DNA from: Desulfobacterales bacterium
Lineage (GTDB): Bacteria; Desulfobacterota; Desulfobacteria; Desulfobacterales; Desulfosalsimonadaceae
DNA length: 10,750 bases
Assembly: GCA_007135795.1 (NCBI GenBank)
Contig: SLIE01000437.1
Location: 1 to 10,750 of the forward strand
Direction: 5' to 3'
The translations under genes and the position numbers were made by a program. The notes beneath the pieces are model-generated. The model was given only the letters and a program-made list of their open reading frames with translations, was not told the origin of the DNA and did not search any database. Positions 1 through 7,643 of this stretch are shown one piece after another (positions within the stretch are counted from its first letter, which is position 1; the number at the start of each line of letters is the position of its first letter).

Positions 1-106
1 AGTGAATGAGGCCGTGGAAAGGGTTCTGGCGGAGGTTGAAAATCTGCCGGAAGTTAAAAACCTGGTCAATTTTATTAAAAGTACCGAGCGCGGTATTACC
101 CGTTAA
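1..106 (+). CDS. lpxA: UDP-N-acetylglucosamine acyltransferase LpxA, C-terminal end (partial)
   Basis: Only the last 34 codons and the TAA stop are present (reading frame from base 2). LpxA is the cytoplasmic enzyme that transfers a 3-hydroxyacyl chain from acyl-ACP to UDP-GlcNAc, the first step of lipid A synthesis. The visible tail matches the helical C-terminus of the family and ends in a KSTERGITR-type sequence; LpxA proteins commonly end in a similar S-x-RGI-x-R motif. The left-handed beta-helix with the catalytic residues lies outside the window. The stop is 4 bp before the lpxI ATG, so the two genes are almost certainly in one transcript and probably translationally coupled. The assignment rests on a short tail plus gene order. 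The tail alone cannot show whether this LpxA prefers an O- or N-acyl acceptor, which matters for the nearby gnnA-like gene. Confidence 0.8.
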   Translation, partial: VNEAVERVLAEVENLPEVKNLVNFIKSTERGITR

Positions 107-110
107 CACT

Positions 111-959
111 ATGGACAATGTGGACAAAAGAATCGGACTGATTGCAGGGGGTGGACCCTTTCCCGTTCTTTTTGCGCAAAAAGCCCGGGAAAATGGCTAC
201 GAGGTTTATGCTGTCTGCTTTCATCATGATACTGATCAGCCCCTGGATGCCTATGTGGCGGGGATGGAAACCATATACATGGGCCAGGTCGGGCGTTTGA
301 TCAATTTTTTCAAAAAACGGAATATCAAGGCCGCGGTGATGGTCGGGGCGATTAAGAAGCCCACTTCCGTGATGGATATAAGACCGGATTTCAAAGCACT
401 TGCCATGTATGCCCGGATGCGGAAAAATACCCATGATGACCGGGTTTTGCGTATTTTTTCCGAAATCCTGGAAAAAGAAGGGATTACGATACGCGCCTCT
501 ACTTTTCTTTTGCCTGAGCTGCTTTCGGAAAAAGGATGCTGGACCCGCAGAAAACCGTCCGGGCAGGAAAAGGACGATATCCGGCTGGGGTGGAAAATAG
601 CAAAGGCAATAGGGCGGCTTGATATCGGCCAATGCGTGGTGGTGGGAAACGGAATGGTCCTTGCAGTCGAAGCCGTTGACGGGACAGACGCCACCATACA
701 ACGTGGTGGCGCGCTCTCGTCGGGAAATGCGGTGCTGGTGAAGGTGTGCAAACCCACCCAGGATTTCCGGTTTGATGTTCCGGCCATAGGGGCTCGGACC
801 ATCTCGACCATGCATGAATCCGGTGTTCGGGTGTTGGCCATTGAAGCTGAAAAATCAGTGGTTTTCGACAGGGAAAAAATGGTTGCCGAAGCAGACCGTC
901 ACAATATCGCCATTATCGCACTCGATGACGCGCAAATGGACGAAGAGACGGATTTTTGA
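111..959 (+). CDS. lpxI: UDP-2,3-diacylglucosamine pyrophosphatase LpxI
   Basis: This 282-aa protein belongs to the LpxI (DUF1009) family. The family hydrolyses UDP-2,3-diacylglucosamine to lipid X and UMP in the cytoplasm, doing the job of LpxH in organisms that lack it. The N-terminal domain opens with IGLIAGGGPFPV (GGG at residues 13-15). The C-terminal domain shows E187 and G191-T192-D193 in the VEAVDGTDA motif, and the KPTQDFRFDVPAIG block (K214, D218, R220, D222). The catalytic Asp of characterised LpxI (Asp225 in Caulobacter) probably falls in that last block; this mapping is from memory. Length is typical of the family. The ATG at 111 was chosen over an upstream extension that would run back into lpxA and lacks homology. 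An in-frame GTG at 120 is a possible alternative. No clear Shine-Dalgarno sequence precedes 111, which fits coupling to lpxA 4 bp upstream. Confidence 0.95.
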   Translation: MDNVDKRIGLIAGGGPFPVLFAQKARENGYEVYAVCFHHDTDQPLDAYVAGMETIYMGQVGRLINFFKKRNIKAAVMVGAIKKPTSVMDIRPDFKALAMYARMRKNTHDDRVLRIFSEILEKEGITIRASTFLLPELLSEKGCWTRRKPSGQEKDDIRLGWKIAKAIGRLDIGQCVVVGNGMVLAVEAVDGTDATIQRGGALSSGNAVLVKVCKPTQDFRFDVPAIGARTISTMHESGVRVLAIEAEKSVVFDREKMVAEADRHNIAIIALDDAQMDEETDF

Positions 960-983
960 AAACTTTTTTGATGGTGTCGTAAC

Positions 984-1955
984 ATGAATACTTATAAAGA
1001 CAAGATAAGAGCGGCTGTTGTAGGGGTTGGTTACCTGGGTAAATGGCATGCGGAAAAATATGCTTCTCTTGACAATGTGGACCTTATCGCGGTTGTTGAC
1101 ACGAACGAGGTGCAGGCGGCTGCTGTTGCCGAAAAAGTGGGTGCCCGCGCCTGTACCGATTACCGGGAACTGTTTGGCCAGGTGGATGCAATCAGTATTG
1201 CGGTTCCCACGCCCTTGCATTACGAGGTTGCAAAGGCGTTTCTTGAAAATGGTGTGGACCTGCTGATTGAAAAGCCGATTACCACGACCGTGAAACAGGC
1301 CGATGAACTGATCGCGCTGGCTGCATCAAATCAAAGGATTATACAGGTGGGACACCTGGAACGGTTCAATCCGGCGGTTGTTGCAGTACGCGACCTGGTC
1401 CATGACCCCGTCTTCATCGAATCCAACCGGTTGAGTATTTATCAGCCGCGCGGGACGGATGTCAGTGTCGTTCACGATCTGATGATTCATGATATTGATT
1501 TGATTTTGCATTTCATCAAATCGGATATCAGTTTCTGTCATGCGCTGGGAACGCCGTTGGTGAGTGATTCTGTTGATATTGCAAATGCGCATCTTGTTTT
1601 TGCAAATGGCGCTGTGGCCAATGTCACGGCCAGCCGGATCTCGGGCAAGACCGAACGGAAGATCCGGCTTTTTCAGAAAGACGGCTACATTTCAATTGAT
1701 TTTGCCAACCGGTCGATTACCCATATTCGTCAAGCGAGCGAAGGGGACGATAATTGTCCGATCCCCGGAATGCACATCGAACACCGGACTTTTGATCAGG
1801 GTGATGCATTGATGGCGGAGATCAGTTCTTTTGTGTACGCAGTTGAAACACGGGGAGAGCCGGAAGTTAGTGGGCAGATGGGAAGGAATGCGCTGAATCT
1901 GGCTGTTGATATTATTTCGCAGATTGATATCGCGATGGCGAGGATTAGAGGGTAA
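984..1955 (+). CDS. gnnA: Gfo/Idh/MocA-family oxidoreductase, candidate GnnA (UDP-GlcNAc 3-dehydrogenase)
   Basis: A 323-aa NAD(P)-dependent oxidoreductase of the Gfo/Idh/MocA family. It has an N-terminal Rossmann fold with G14-V-G16-Y-L-G19 and an acidic residue (D39 in VVDTN) after the second strand, the family EKP motif at E96-K97-P98, and a GHLERFNPA block at 123-131. The DLMIHDIDL block at 165-173 holds the likely catalytic H169. In Acidithiobacillus and Leptospira, GnnA oxidises the 3-OH of UDP-GlcNAc and GnnB then aminates it, giving a 3-amino sugar that LpxA acylates through an amide. Position between lpxI and lpxB makes a lipid A role, and hence GnnA, the best guess. No GnnB-like aminotransferase is in the window, so the exact substrate is unproven. 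It starts 24 bp after lpxI. The Shine-Dalgarno is weak (GATGGTG about 7 nt upstream). The family call is near certain; the symbol is an inference from context. Confidence 0.72.
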   Translation: MNTYKDKIRAAVVGVGYLGKWHAEKYASLDNVDLIAVVDTNEVQAAAVAEKVGARACTDYRELFGQVDAISIAVPTPLHYEVAKAFLENGVDLLIEKPITTTVKQADELIALAASNQRIIQVGHLERFNPAVVAVRDLVHDPVFIESNRLSIYQPRGTDVSVVHDLMIHDIDLILHFIKSDISFCHALGTPLVSDSVDIANAHLVFANGAVANVTASRISGKTERKIRLFQKDGYISIDFANRSITHIRQASEGDDNCPIPGMHIEHRTFDQGDALMAEISSFVYAVETRGEPEVSGQMGRNALNLAVDIISQIDIAMARIRG

Positions 1956-1996
1956 GGGCAAAAGGGGGAAGGCAGGTCAAGGGGGGGAAGTGATCG

Positions 1997-2025
1997 GTTG
2001 GGTGCTGGGCAGGGCGAAGCCCAAC
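1997..2025. repeat. REP-like palindrome in the gnnA-lpxB spacer
   Basis: GTTGGG (1997-2002) and CCCAAC (2020-2025) form a perfect 6-bp inverted repeat around a 17-nt loop. An alternative stem pairs TGGGC (2006-2010) with GCCCA (2019-2023). The GTTGGG...CGAAGCCCAAC pattern resembles dispersed extragenic palindromes common in proteobacteria. It has no T-tract, so it is not a convincing intrinsic terminator. It lies in the 114-bp spacer before lpxB, next to a strongly G-rich stretch (1956-1987). Confidence 0.5.
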
Positions 2026-2069
2026 GATGATATATACTGATGGTTTAATTGATAAGTGAATTGGGGATC

Positions 2070-3227
2070 ATGGTAGCGGAAAACACAACCCAACCAGGCG
2101 GTGTGATGATCATTGCGGGGGAAACGTCGGGGGATCATCATGGGGCACTGCTGGTTGCGGCAATGCGGAAAATTGATGGGGATTTGACGTTTTTTGGTAT
2201 CGGCGGTGGTGCGATGAAGCGTGAAGGTGTCGATGTTATCGTGGATGCCGATAGTCTTTCCGTGGTGGGGATCACCGAGGTGTTTTCCCGTATACCCAGC
2301 ATTCTCCGAGGGATCTCGAACATTAAGCGGGCCGTGGTTGCAAGAAAGCCTGGACTGGTCATTCTTATTGATTTTCCGGATTTCAACCTGCATATCGCAA
2401 AATACGTCAAACGATTTTCGATTCCGGTCCTTTATTATATCAGCCCTCAACTCTGGGCCTGGCGATTGGGCAGGATAAAGAAAATTCGTAAGTATGTGAC
2501 TCGTATGGCGGTGATTCTTCCTTTTGAAAAGGCGTTTTACAGTAATCACGGGGTGCCGGTAAGTTTTGTGGGGCACCCGTTGCTGGATTGTCATTCGGTG
2601 GAATCATATGATGCTTTTTTATCCCAAAGGATTATGGGGAAAACCGTGATCGGGCTGCTTCCCGGTTCAAGGAACCAGGAAGTCAGCCGGAATCTTCCCA
2701 CAATGCTTGCCGCCGCAAGCCAGATAAACAGGAAATCAGACAATATCTCGTTTGTCGTTTCAGTGGCTCCCGGCATCAATATCAACGATATTGATGAATA
2801 CATACTTCCTTATCGGAATGTACTCGACATTCGGACGGCGTCCGGCGATATTGAAACGGTTCTTACTCAATGTACCCTGGTGGTTGCGGTTTCCGGCACG
2901 GTGACCCTTGAAAGCGCGATTCACGGTGTGCCGATGGTGATTGTTTATCAGGTGTCACCGGTCAGTTACATGTTCGGATGTGCCCTGATCCGGGTGGAAC
3001 ATATTGGACTGGCGAATATCATCGCGGGGGAGCGGGTGGTCCCGGAATTGATCCAGGGGGATGCGACACCGGCTCGCATTGCCTGCGCGGTTTCAGAAAT
3101 TATCGGTGATCCGGTAAGGCTTGGTGAGACAAGAAAAAAGCTGCGCATGGTCCGTGATCAATTGGGCGGCCCTGGTGCATCCCGGAGAACAGCCGGCATC
3201 GCCTATTCCATGATGCGTCAAACATAG
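2070..3227 (+). CDS. lpxB: Lipid-A-disaccharide synthase LpxB
   Basis: LpxB (385 aa from this start) condenses UDP-2,3-diacylglucosamine with lipid X to make the beta-1,6 disaccharide of lipid A at the cytoplasmic face of the inner membrane. It is a GT-B fold, GT19-type glycosyltransferase. Hallmarks in order are IIAGETSGD (residues 14-22), the LIDFPDFN block with the family's essential aspartate, YYISPQLWAWR, FVGHPLLD, the nucleotide-binding LPGSRNQEV loop, and SGTVTLESAIHGVPMVIVY near the C-terminus. The start is uncertain. A TTG at 2049 has no support. The ATG at 2070 has GGGGA only 2 nt before it. The ATG at 2106 has AGGCGG 5-10 nt upstream and would place the GETSGD motif four residues from the N-terminus, as in many LpxB proteins (373 aa). 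The msbA start lies 38 bp after the stop, consistent with one operon. Confidence 0.96.
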   Translation: MVAENTTQPGGVMIIAGETSGDHHGALLVAAMRKIDGDLTFFGIGGGAMKREGVDVIVDADSLSVVGITEVFSRIPSILRGISNIKRAVVARKPGLVILIDFPDFNLHIAKYVKRFSIPVLYYISPQLWAWRLGRIKKIRKYVTRMAVILPFEKAFYSNHGVPVSFVGHPLLDCHSVESYDAFLSQRIMGKTVIGLLPGSRNQEVSRNLPTMLAAASQINRKSDNISFVVSVAPGININDIDEYILPYRNVLDIRTASGDIETVLTQCTLVVAVSGTVTLESAIHGVPMVIVYQVSPVSYMFGCALIRVEHIGLANIIAGERVVPELIQGDATPARIACAVSEIIGDPVRLGETRKKLRMVRDQLGGPGASRRTAGIAYSMMRQT

Positions 3228-3265
3228 CGTCAAAATCGTTTTATGAGGTTTATAATAGTACTGTC

Positions 3266-5071
3266 ATGATTAGAAAACATATTCCGGAAATACAGCACCG
3301 GCATCGCCGCCTTTTTGGGTATGTGCGGGAAAACTGGGCCATGCTCGCCATTGCCATGCTCTGCATGCTTGTGGTTGCCGCTTCCACGTCCGCCACGGCG
3401 TTTCTTGTAAAACCGATCCTGGATGACGTTTTCATGGAAAGAAACGAGCAGATGCTAAGGATTTTGCCGCTCCTGATTCTGGTCATATATGTCCTGCGCG
3501 GTTTTGCCATGTATGGTGAACAATACCTGATGCATGTTGTCGGGGAACGGATCATCCGGAAATTTCGCGACGAGCTTTACACAAAGATATCTGATTTGTC
3601 CCTCTCCTTTTTTTACCGGCAAAAGACCGGTGTATTGATGTCCAGGATCACCCATGATGTCAATATTATCAAGGGGATGGTCTCCAAGGCGGTTACCAGT
3701 GCGCTTGGCGATTTTTTCACCATTATCGGGCTTGTGTTCGTGATCTTCTACCGCGACTGGAAGCTTGCCATTATTGCCCTTGTTGTTCTGCCGCTTGCGT
3801 TTTATCCGGTTTATGAGTTTGGCCGCCGTGTGCGAAGATTTTCAACCCGGAGCCAGGAAAGCATGGCCGATATGAATGCCTTTCTTCACGAGACCTTCTG
3901 GGGGAACAAAATTGTCAAGGCATTCGGGATGGAGAATTTCGAAAAAGAGCGGTTTTATAATAAAAATCAAAAGGTATTCAAGTTTGAGGTGAAGACGTTC
4001 AAGGCCAAGGCCTTGACGGCGCCGCTTATGGAAATACTGGGGGGAATCGGTGTTGCGCTGATTATATGGTATGGTGGGTCGGCCGTCATAAGAGGTGATT
4101 CCACCCCGGGAAATTTTTTTTCGTTCATGACGGCGGTGATGCTCCTGTATGCGCCAGTTAAAAAAATGACCAAGCTGAACAGTGTCATTCAGCATGGGCT
4201 CTCTGCGGTTGACCGGGTGTTCGATATTCTGGAGACAGAAACGGAAATCCGGGAGCCGGTCAGGCCCGTGTCATTGCCCCCGCCCCCGCACCGGATAACG
4301 TTTGATAATGTATCGTTTTATTATAATCCCGCGGAACCGGTACTCGATGCCATAAACCTGTCGGTGGCGCCGGGTGAGCGCCTGGGAATCGTCGGCAGCA
4401 GCGGCGGTGGGAAAACATCGCTGGTAAATCTTCTTCCGCGGTTTTATGACGCTACCGGCGGGGCAATTCTGATAGACGGGATCGATATCCGCGATGTTTC
4501 CATAAAAGAGCTCAGAAACCAGATTGCCATTGTTACCCAGGAACCGATTTTGTTTAACGACAGTATTCGAAGTAACATCGCATATGGCAGGCCTGACACA
4601 TCACACGAAGAAATTGTGCGTGCGGCGGAGGCTGCGTATATCCACAAATTCATCAGCAGTCTGCCTAACGGTTACGACACCCATATCGGTGAGTTGGGAA
4701 GCCGTCTTTCAGGTGGGCAGAAACAGCGCATGTGCATTGCAAGGGCCATATTGAAGGATGCGTCTATCCTCATTCTGGATGAGGCAACCTCCGCGCTCGA
4801 CACGGAATCGGAAGACCTGGTTCAAAAGGCGCTTTTAAACCTAATGGAAGGACGAACCTCCTTTGTCATTGCCCATCGGTTGACCACGATCCTGGATGCT
4901 GACCGGCTGATTGTTCTTTCCGGGGGGCGAATCATCGAGGAAGGGGATCATGACTCCCTGCTCTTGCAAAAGGGGGAATATTACCGGCTTTACGAGCGTC
5001 AGTTTGGCGATGGCCCAGAGAGTGTCGAGAACTCCGAGATTAAAGAAATCCCGAATGTGTCCGGCGTATAG
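3266..5071 (+). CDS. msbA: Lipid A export ABC transporter/flippase MsbA
   Basis: A 601-aa half-transporter with fused membrane and nucleotide-binding domains, the usual MsbA layout and length (family about 580-600). It works as a homodimer that flips lipid A-core across the inner membrane. Membrane segments are visible near residues 28-50, 66-83, 148-166, 169-188, 254-273 and 283-300. The ATPase domain has Walker A GSSGGGKTS (377-385), Q-loop Q425, signature LSGGQ (481-485), Walker B ILILDE with D505 and E506, the D-loop SALD, and H-loop H537. All catalytic residues are intact. Placement between lpxB and lptF-lptG supports lipid A as the substrate over a generic multidrug role. No good Shine-Dalgarno precedes the ATG; GAGG lies about 17 nt upstream. 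The C-terminus after the ATPase is a short charged tail. Confidence 0.95.
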   Translation: MIRKHIPEIQHRHRRLFGYVRENWAMLAIAMLCMLVVAASTSATAFLVKPILDDVFMERNEQMLRILPLLILVIYVLRGFAMYGEQYLMHVVGERIIRKFRDELYTKISDLSLSFFYRQKTGVLMSRITHDVNIIKGMVSKAVTSALGDFFTIIGLVFVIFYRDWKLAIIALVVLPLAFYPVYEFGRRVRRFSTRSQESMADMNAFLHETFWGNKIVKAFGMENFEKERFYNKNQKVFKFEVKTFKAKALTAPLMEILGGIGVALIIWYGGSAVIRGDSTPGNFFSFMTAVMLLYAPVKKMTKLNSVIQHGLSAVDRVFDILETETEIREPVRPVSLPPPPHRITFDNVSFYYNPAEPVLDAINLSVAPGERLGIVGSSGGGKTSLVNLLPRFYDATGGAILIDGIDIRDVSIKELRNQIAIVTQEPILFNDSIRSNIAYGRPDTSHEEIVRAAEAAYIHKFISSLPNGYDTHIGELGSRLSGGQKQRMCIARAILKDASILILDEATSALDTESEDLVQKALLNLMEGRTSFVIAHRLTTILDADRLIVLSGGRIIEEGDHDSLLLQKGEYYRLYERQFGDGPESVENSEIKEIPNVSGV

Positions 5072-5082
5072 TAAAAAATATC

Positions 5083-5099
5083 ATGTTCGAGATGAACAT
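5083..5099 (+). terminator. Hairpin after msbA (weak terminator candidate)
   Basis: ATGTTC (5083-5088) and GAACAT (5094-5099) form a perfect 6-bp stem with a 5-nt loop, 12 bp after the msbA stop. The stem is AT-rich and no T-run follows; element A begins 2 bp later. It may be a transcript-end stabiliser or a damaged terminator. Terminator function is weakly supported. Confidence 0.2.
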
Positions 5100-5100
5100 T

Positions 5101-5276
5101 GATGGCATTGTAAAAAGTCTTAATCAGACGGCTTTGTAAAAAGTTCAAGATCAAGGCTTGCGCAATCCCGAAGAATGCAGAGCGCTTAAGTGTACGTGGT
5201 TGTCTACAAGGCATAAGCCGCAAAATCCGAGGGATTATCGCGCAGGCGCAGACATTGGACTTCTTACGAAGTCGTC
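5101..5276 (-). repeat. Element A: fold-back MITE-like repeat between msbA and lptF
   Basis: The stretch carries three copies of one terminal motif: GATGGCATTGTAAAAAGTC at 5101-5119, GACGGCTTTGTAAAAAGTTC at 5127-5146, and its inverse at 5257-5276 (16 of 20 positions match the second copy). The inverted arms extend inward to 5127-5169 and 5231-5276, with 33 of 43 positions matching around a 3-nt gap and a loop of about 61 nt. The outer copy at 5101 acts as a short tail, so the layout mirrors elements B and C in the reverse orientation; strand minus reflects that. The interior sequence differs from B and C. The flanking hexamers (5095-5100 and 5277-5282) match at only 4 of 6 positions, so a target-site duplication is not secure. 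No open frame of note lies inside. Confidence 0.65.
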
Positions 5277-5296
5277 AGAATTAAATAGAGAAGGGA

Positions 5297-6490
5297 ATGC
5301 GTAACAAAACACTCAACCGATATATGTTTTTTGAATTGATCCCGCCCTTTATCATGAGCATGGCATTTTTCATGTTCATTTTTCTCATGGGCCAGCTTCT
5401 CGATATCACGAATATGATCGTCAATTATCAGGTCAGCCTGGTGGTCTTCCTTCTGCTCCTGGTCCTCTCGCTCCCTTATTTCCTTGTTTATATTATACCC
5501 ATGGCGACCATGATGAGTGTTCTGCTCACGTTTTTACGAATGTCGGGCGATAATGAGATCGTAGCGCTAAAAGCAGGCGGGTTCAGCATGTATCGGCTGC
5601 TTCCCCCGGTTTTGTTTTTCGCTTTTATCTGCATGCTCATCACCGGTGTCATGGGGCTTTACGGCATGCCCATGGGGAAGACCGCTTACGAGCGCCTGGC
5701 GCTTGACGTGGCCAGGTCGAATTTCAATATCGCGCTGAAACCGAATACGTTTAACGATGCCTTTCCCGGGGTTGTGTTTTATGTAAGGGATATTGACCAC
5801 GCCACAAGACAACTTCATGACGTATTTATCGAAGACGGCCGTCAGGACGATGTCAGCAGCACCATTGTCGCCCCCAGAGGCTATTTATTCGATGGTGAAA
5901 ACCCGTATACCTTCACCTTGCGGTTATACGACGGCATTGTCAACAACGTGCAGATTGAAACGCGCTCGGCGCATGCAACCCGGTTCAACACCTATGATAT
6001 ACGGCTCGATTTGCAGGAGGAAGCGACCGAAGCACGAGACCGCCGGAAGGACCGGCGGGAGATGGTGCTATCCGAGCTCATTGAATATGTCAATGAAGCA
6101 GAAGTAAAAGACAGACGGTATTATTCCATTTTAATGGAACTGCATATGAAGTTTTCGATCCCGTTTGCCTGCCTCGCCTTATCGGTTCTTGCCGTCCCTT
6201 TGGGAATTCAGACCTTGACATCAAAGCGATCCGCAGGCCTGGGAATCGGGCTGATATGTTTCTTGTTTTATTACCTGCTCCTTTCCGCCGGGATGGTCCT
6301 GGGAGAGACCGGGGCGATCCCCCCGGTGGCGGGGATGTGGATGCCGAATCTGGTTATGGGCGGTCTGGGAATCTATTTGTGGGTTAAAACAGCCAATGAC
6401 AGCCCTGTTGCCGTGCTGGAATACGGTCGAGGGTTCTTTCAACGGGTTGTAACGGTCATCAAAAATCGACTTGGATATCCCAGGGTATGA
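5297..6490 (+). CDS. lptF: LPS export ABC transporter permease LptF
   Basis: A 397-aa YjgP/YjgQ-family permease. LptF pairs with LptG and the ATPase LptB to form LptB2FG, which extracts LPS from the outer leaflet of the inner membrane and passes it to LptC. Membrane segments are visible near residues 10-36, 45-77 and 100-122, followed by a periplasmic beta-jellyroll region of about 150 residues, then three more segments near 285-304, 315-337 and 345-365. The family motif appears as GDNEIVALKAGGFSMYRLL after the second segment. The longer N-terminal hydrophobic stretch and the order before lptG fit LptF; telling F from G without an alignment is less certain than the family call. A purine-rich GAGAAGGGA sits directly before the ATG. 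Element A separates it from msbA, and lptG follows after 69 bp. lptB, lptC and lptA are not in the window. Confidence 0.9.
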   Translation: MRNKTLNRYMFFELIPPFIMSMAFFMFIFLMGQLLDITNMIVNYQVSLVVFLLLLVLSLPYFLVYIIPMATMMSVLLTFLRMSGDNEIVALKAGGFSMYRLLPPVLFFAFICMLITGVMGLYGMPMGKTAYERLALDVARSNFNIALKPNTFNDAFPGVVFYVRDIDHATRQLHDVFIEDGRQDDVSSTIVAPRGYLFDGENPYTFTLRLYDGIVNNVQIETRSAHATRFNTYDIRLDLQEEATEARDRRKDRREMVLSELIEYVNEAEVKDRRYYSILMELHMKFSIPFACLALSVLAVPLGIQTLTSKRSAGLGIGLICFLFYYLLLSAGMVLGETGAIPPVAGMWMPNLVMGGLGIYLWVKTANDSPVAVLEYGRGFFQRVVTVIKNRLGYPRV

Positions 6491-6559
6491 CATGGCATAT
6501 CGTATTGCATACAGAACTGGCAGCTCCGGGTCCGGGGCCAGGCGGGCAGGGGTGAGCGC

Positions 6560-7639
6560 ATGACGGTCGTACATCGTTATATTATTTCCACGTTCTTGAA
6601 ATACTTCACCATTGTTTTGGTCATGGTGGTATTGATTTATCTTGCCATAGATTTTTTCAGCCGGGTAGACCGGTTTCTTGCTTCCCCCGTTTCTGGCTAT
6701 GATATTATCCTTTATTTCATATACAAAATACCGCTGATCATTTCACAGATAGCGCCCATCGGGGTTTTGCTCGCGGTGTTGATCGTTTTTGGTCTCATGG
6801 GCAGAAACAATGAGATTATTGCGTTGAAAAGCGGTGGTATAAGCATGTTTTACCTGCTGAAGCCAATTGTTGTGACAGGTATTTTGTTTTCAGCGGCCCT
6901 GTTCATTTTCTCCGAAGTGGCAGTTCCGGTCAGCATCACCCGGGCAAATGAAATCGATGCGCAACGAAGAGGTGGGGAGCGTGCCGGGTTGTCCACTTTT
7001 CGGGAGGATGTCTGGATTCGTCACTCCGAAGGACTTGCACATGCCCGGTACATTCGACCCCGGGAAGATGTTTTCTTTGGGGTCAGTCTGTATTTTCTGG
7101 ATGATGATCATCGGATGACCCATCGTGTCGATGCCCACAGGGCCCAATACGAGGACGGGAAGTGGACCTTTTTTGAAACCATGATGCAGGATCTGGAAAA
7201 CAGGGATAATGGCATCCAGGTCGAGTACCGTGAGGAAGCAGAACTCGAAATGGATCTGGAACCATCGGATTTTCGACGGGTGGTTGCGGAATCCGAAGAA
7301 TTGGATTTTCTAGGCTTGTATCGGTATATCCAGCGCATGGAACGGGAAGGGTATGATGCGACCGAGTACAGGGTGGATTTCTACGCCAAAAGTGCATTTC
7401 CATTTGTCTGCCTGATCATGGCCCTGATGGGGTCCGCAATCGCCTTGCGCGGAAAAACCAAGGATTTTATGGCTGCCAGTTTCGCTTATGGTATTGTCAT
7501 GGCTTTTGCATACTGGGCGGTACACAGTTTTTCGCTGTCAATGGGGTATGGCGGTATTGTGCCCCCCTTTATAGCGGCATGGGTTGCCAATATTTTATAT
7601 GGCATAGGCGTTGCCTTCCTGCTGCTGTCGATTGAGTAA
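6560..7639 (+). CDS. lptG: LPS export ABC transporter permease LptG
   Basis: A 359-aa YjgP/YjgQ-family permease, the partner of LptF in the inner-membrane LPS extractor. It has the same layout as its neighbour: membrane segments near residues 7-35, 55-80 and 99-122, a periplasmic jellyroll region to about 265, and three segments near 272-292, 300-322 and 330-356. The conserved motif is NNEIIALKSGGISMFYLL. The length matches LptG (about 360). AGGGGTGAG a few bases before the ATG is a good Shine-Dalgarno and supports this start. The stop codon (7637-7639) overlaps the left target-site duplication of element B, so the insertion landed exactly at the gene's end without altering the protein. Confidence 0.92.
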   Translation: MTVVHRYIISTFLKYFTIVLVMVVLIYLAIDFFSRVDRFLASPVSGYDIILYFIYKIPLIISQIAPIGVLLAVLIVFGLMGRNNEIIALKSGGISMFYLLKPIVVTGILFSAALFIFSEVAVPVSITRANEIDAQRRGGERAGLSTFREDVWIRHSEGLAHARYIRPREDVFFGVSLYFLDDDHRMTHRVDAHRAQYEDGKWTFFETMMQDLENRDNGIQVEYREEAELEMDLEPSDFRRVVAESEELDFLGLYRYIQRMEREGYDATEYRVDFYAKSAFPFVCLIMALMGSAIALRGKTKDFMAASFAYGIVMAFAYWAVHSFSLSMGYGGIVPPFIAAWVANILYGIGVAFLLLSIE

Positions 7640-7643
7640 AGCT

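Noticed and set aside
96..815. Long minus-strand frames opposite lpxI (239 and 196 aa)
   Set aside because: They are shadows of the lpxI coding strand, with no recognisable domain, and lpxI has clear family motifs.
1977..2594. 205-aa minus-strand frame opposite the start of lpxB
   Set aside because: It is antisense to conserved LpxB motifs, has no domain features and depends on the strong codon bias of the real gene.
5101..5276. Element A or its relatives as a CRISPR array or tRNA
   Set aside because: There is no regular repeat-spacer spacing and no cloverleaf; the structure is a single long fold-back.
6492..6563. 23-codon frame between lptF and lptG ending in an ATGA overlap with the lptG start
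   Set aside because: It has an AGGG a few bases upstream, but the product is short, low in complexity and unrecognised. The bases near its end are better explained as the lptG Shine-Dalgarno.
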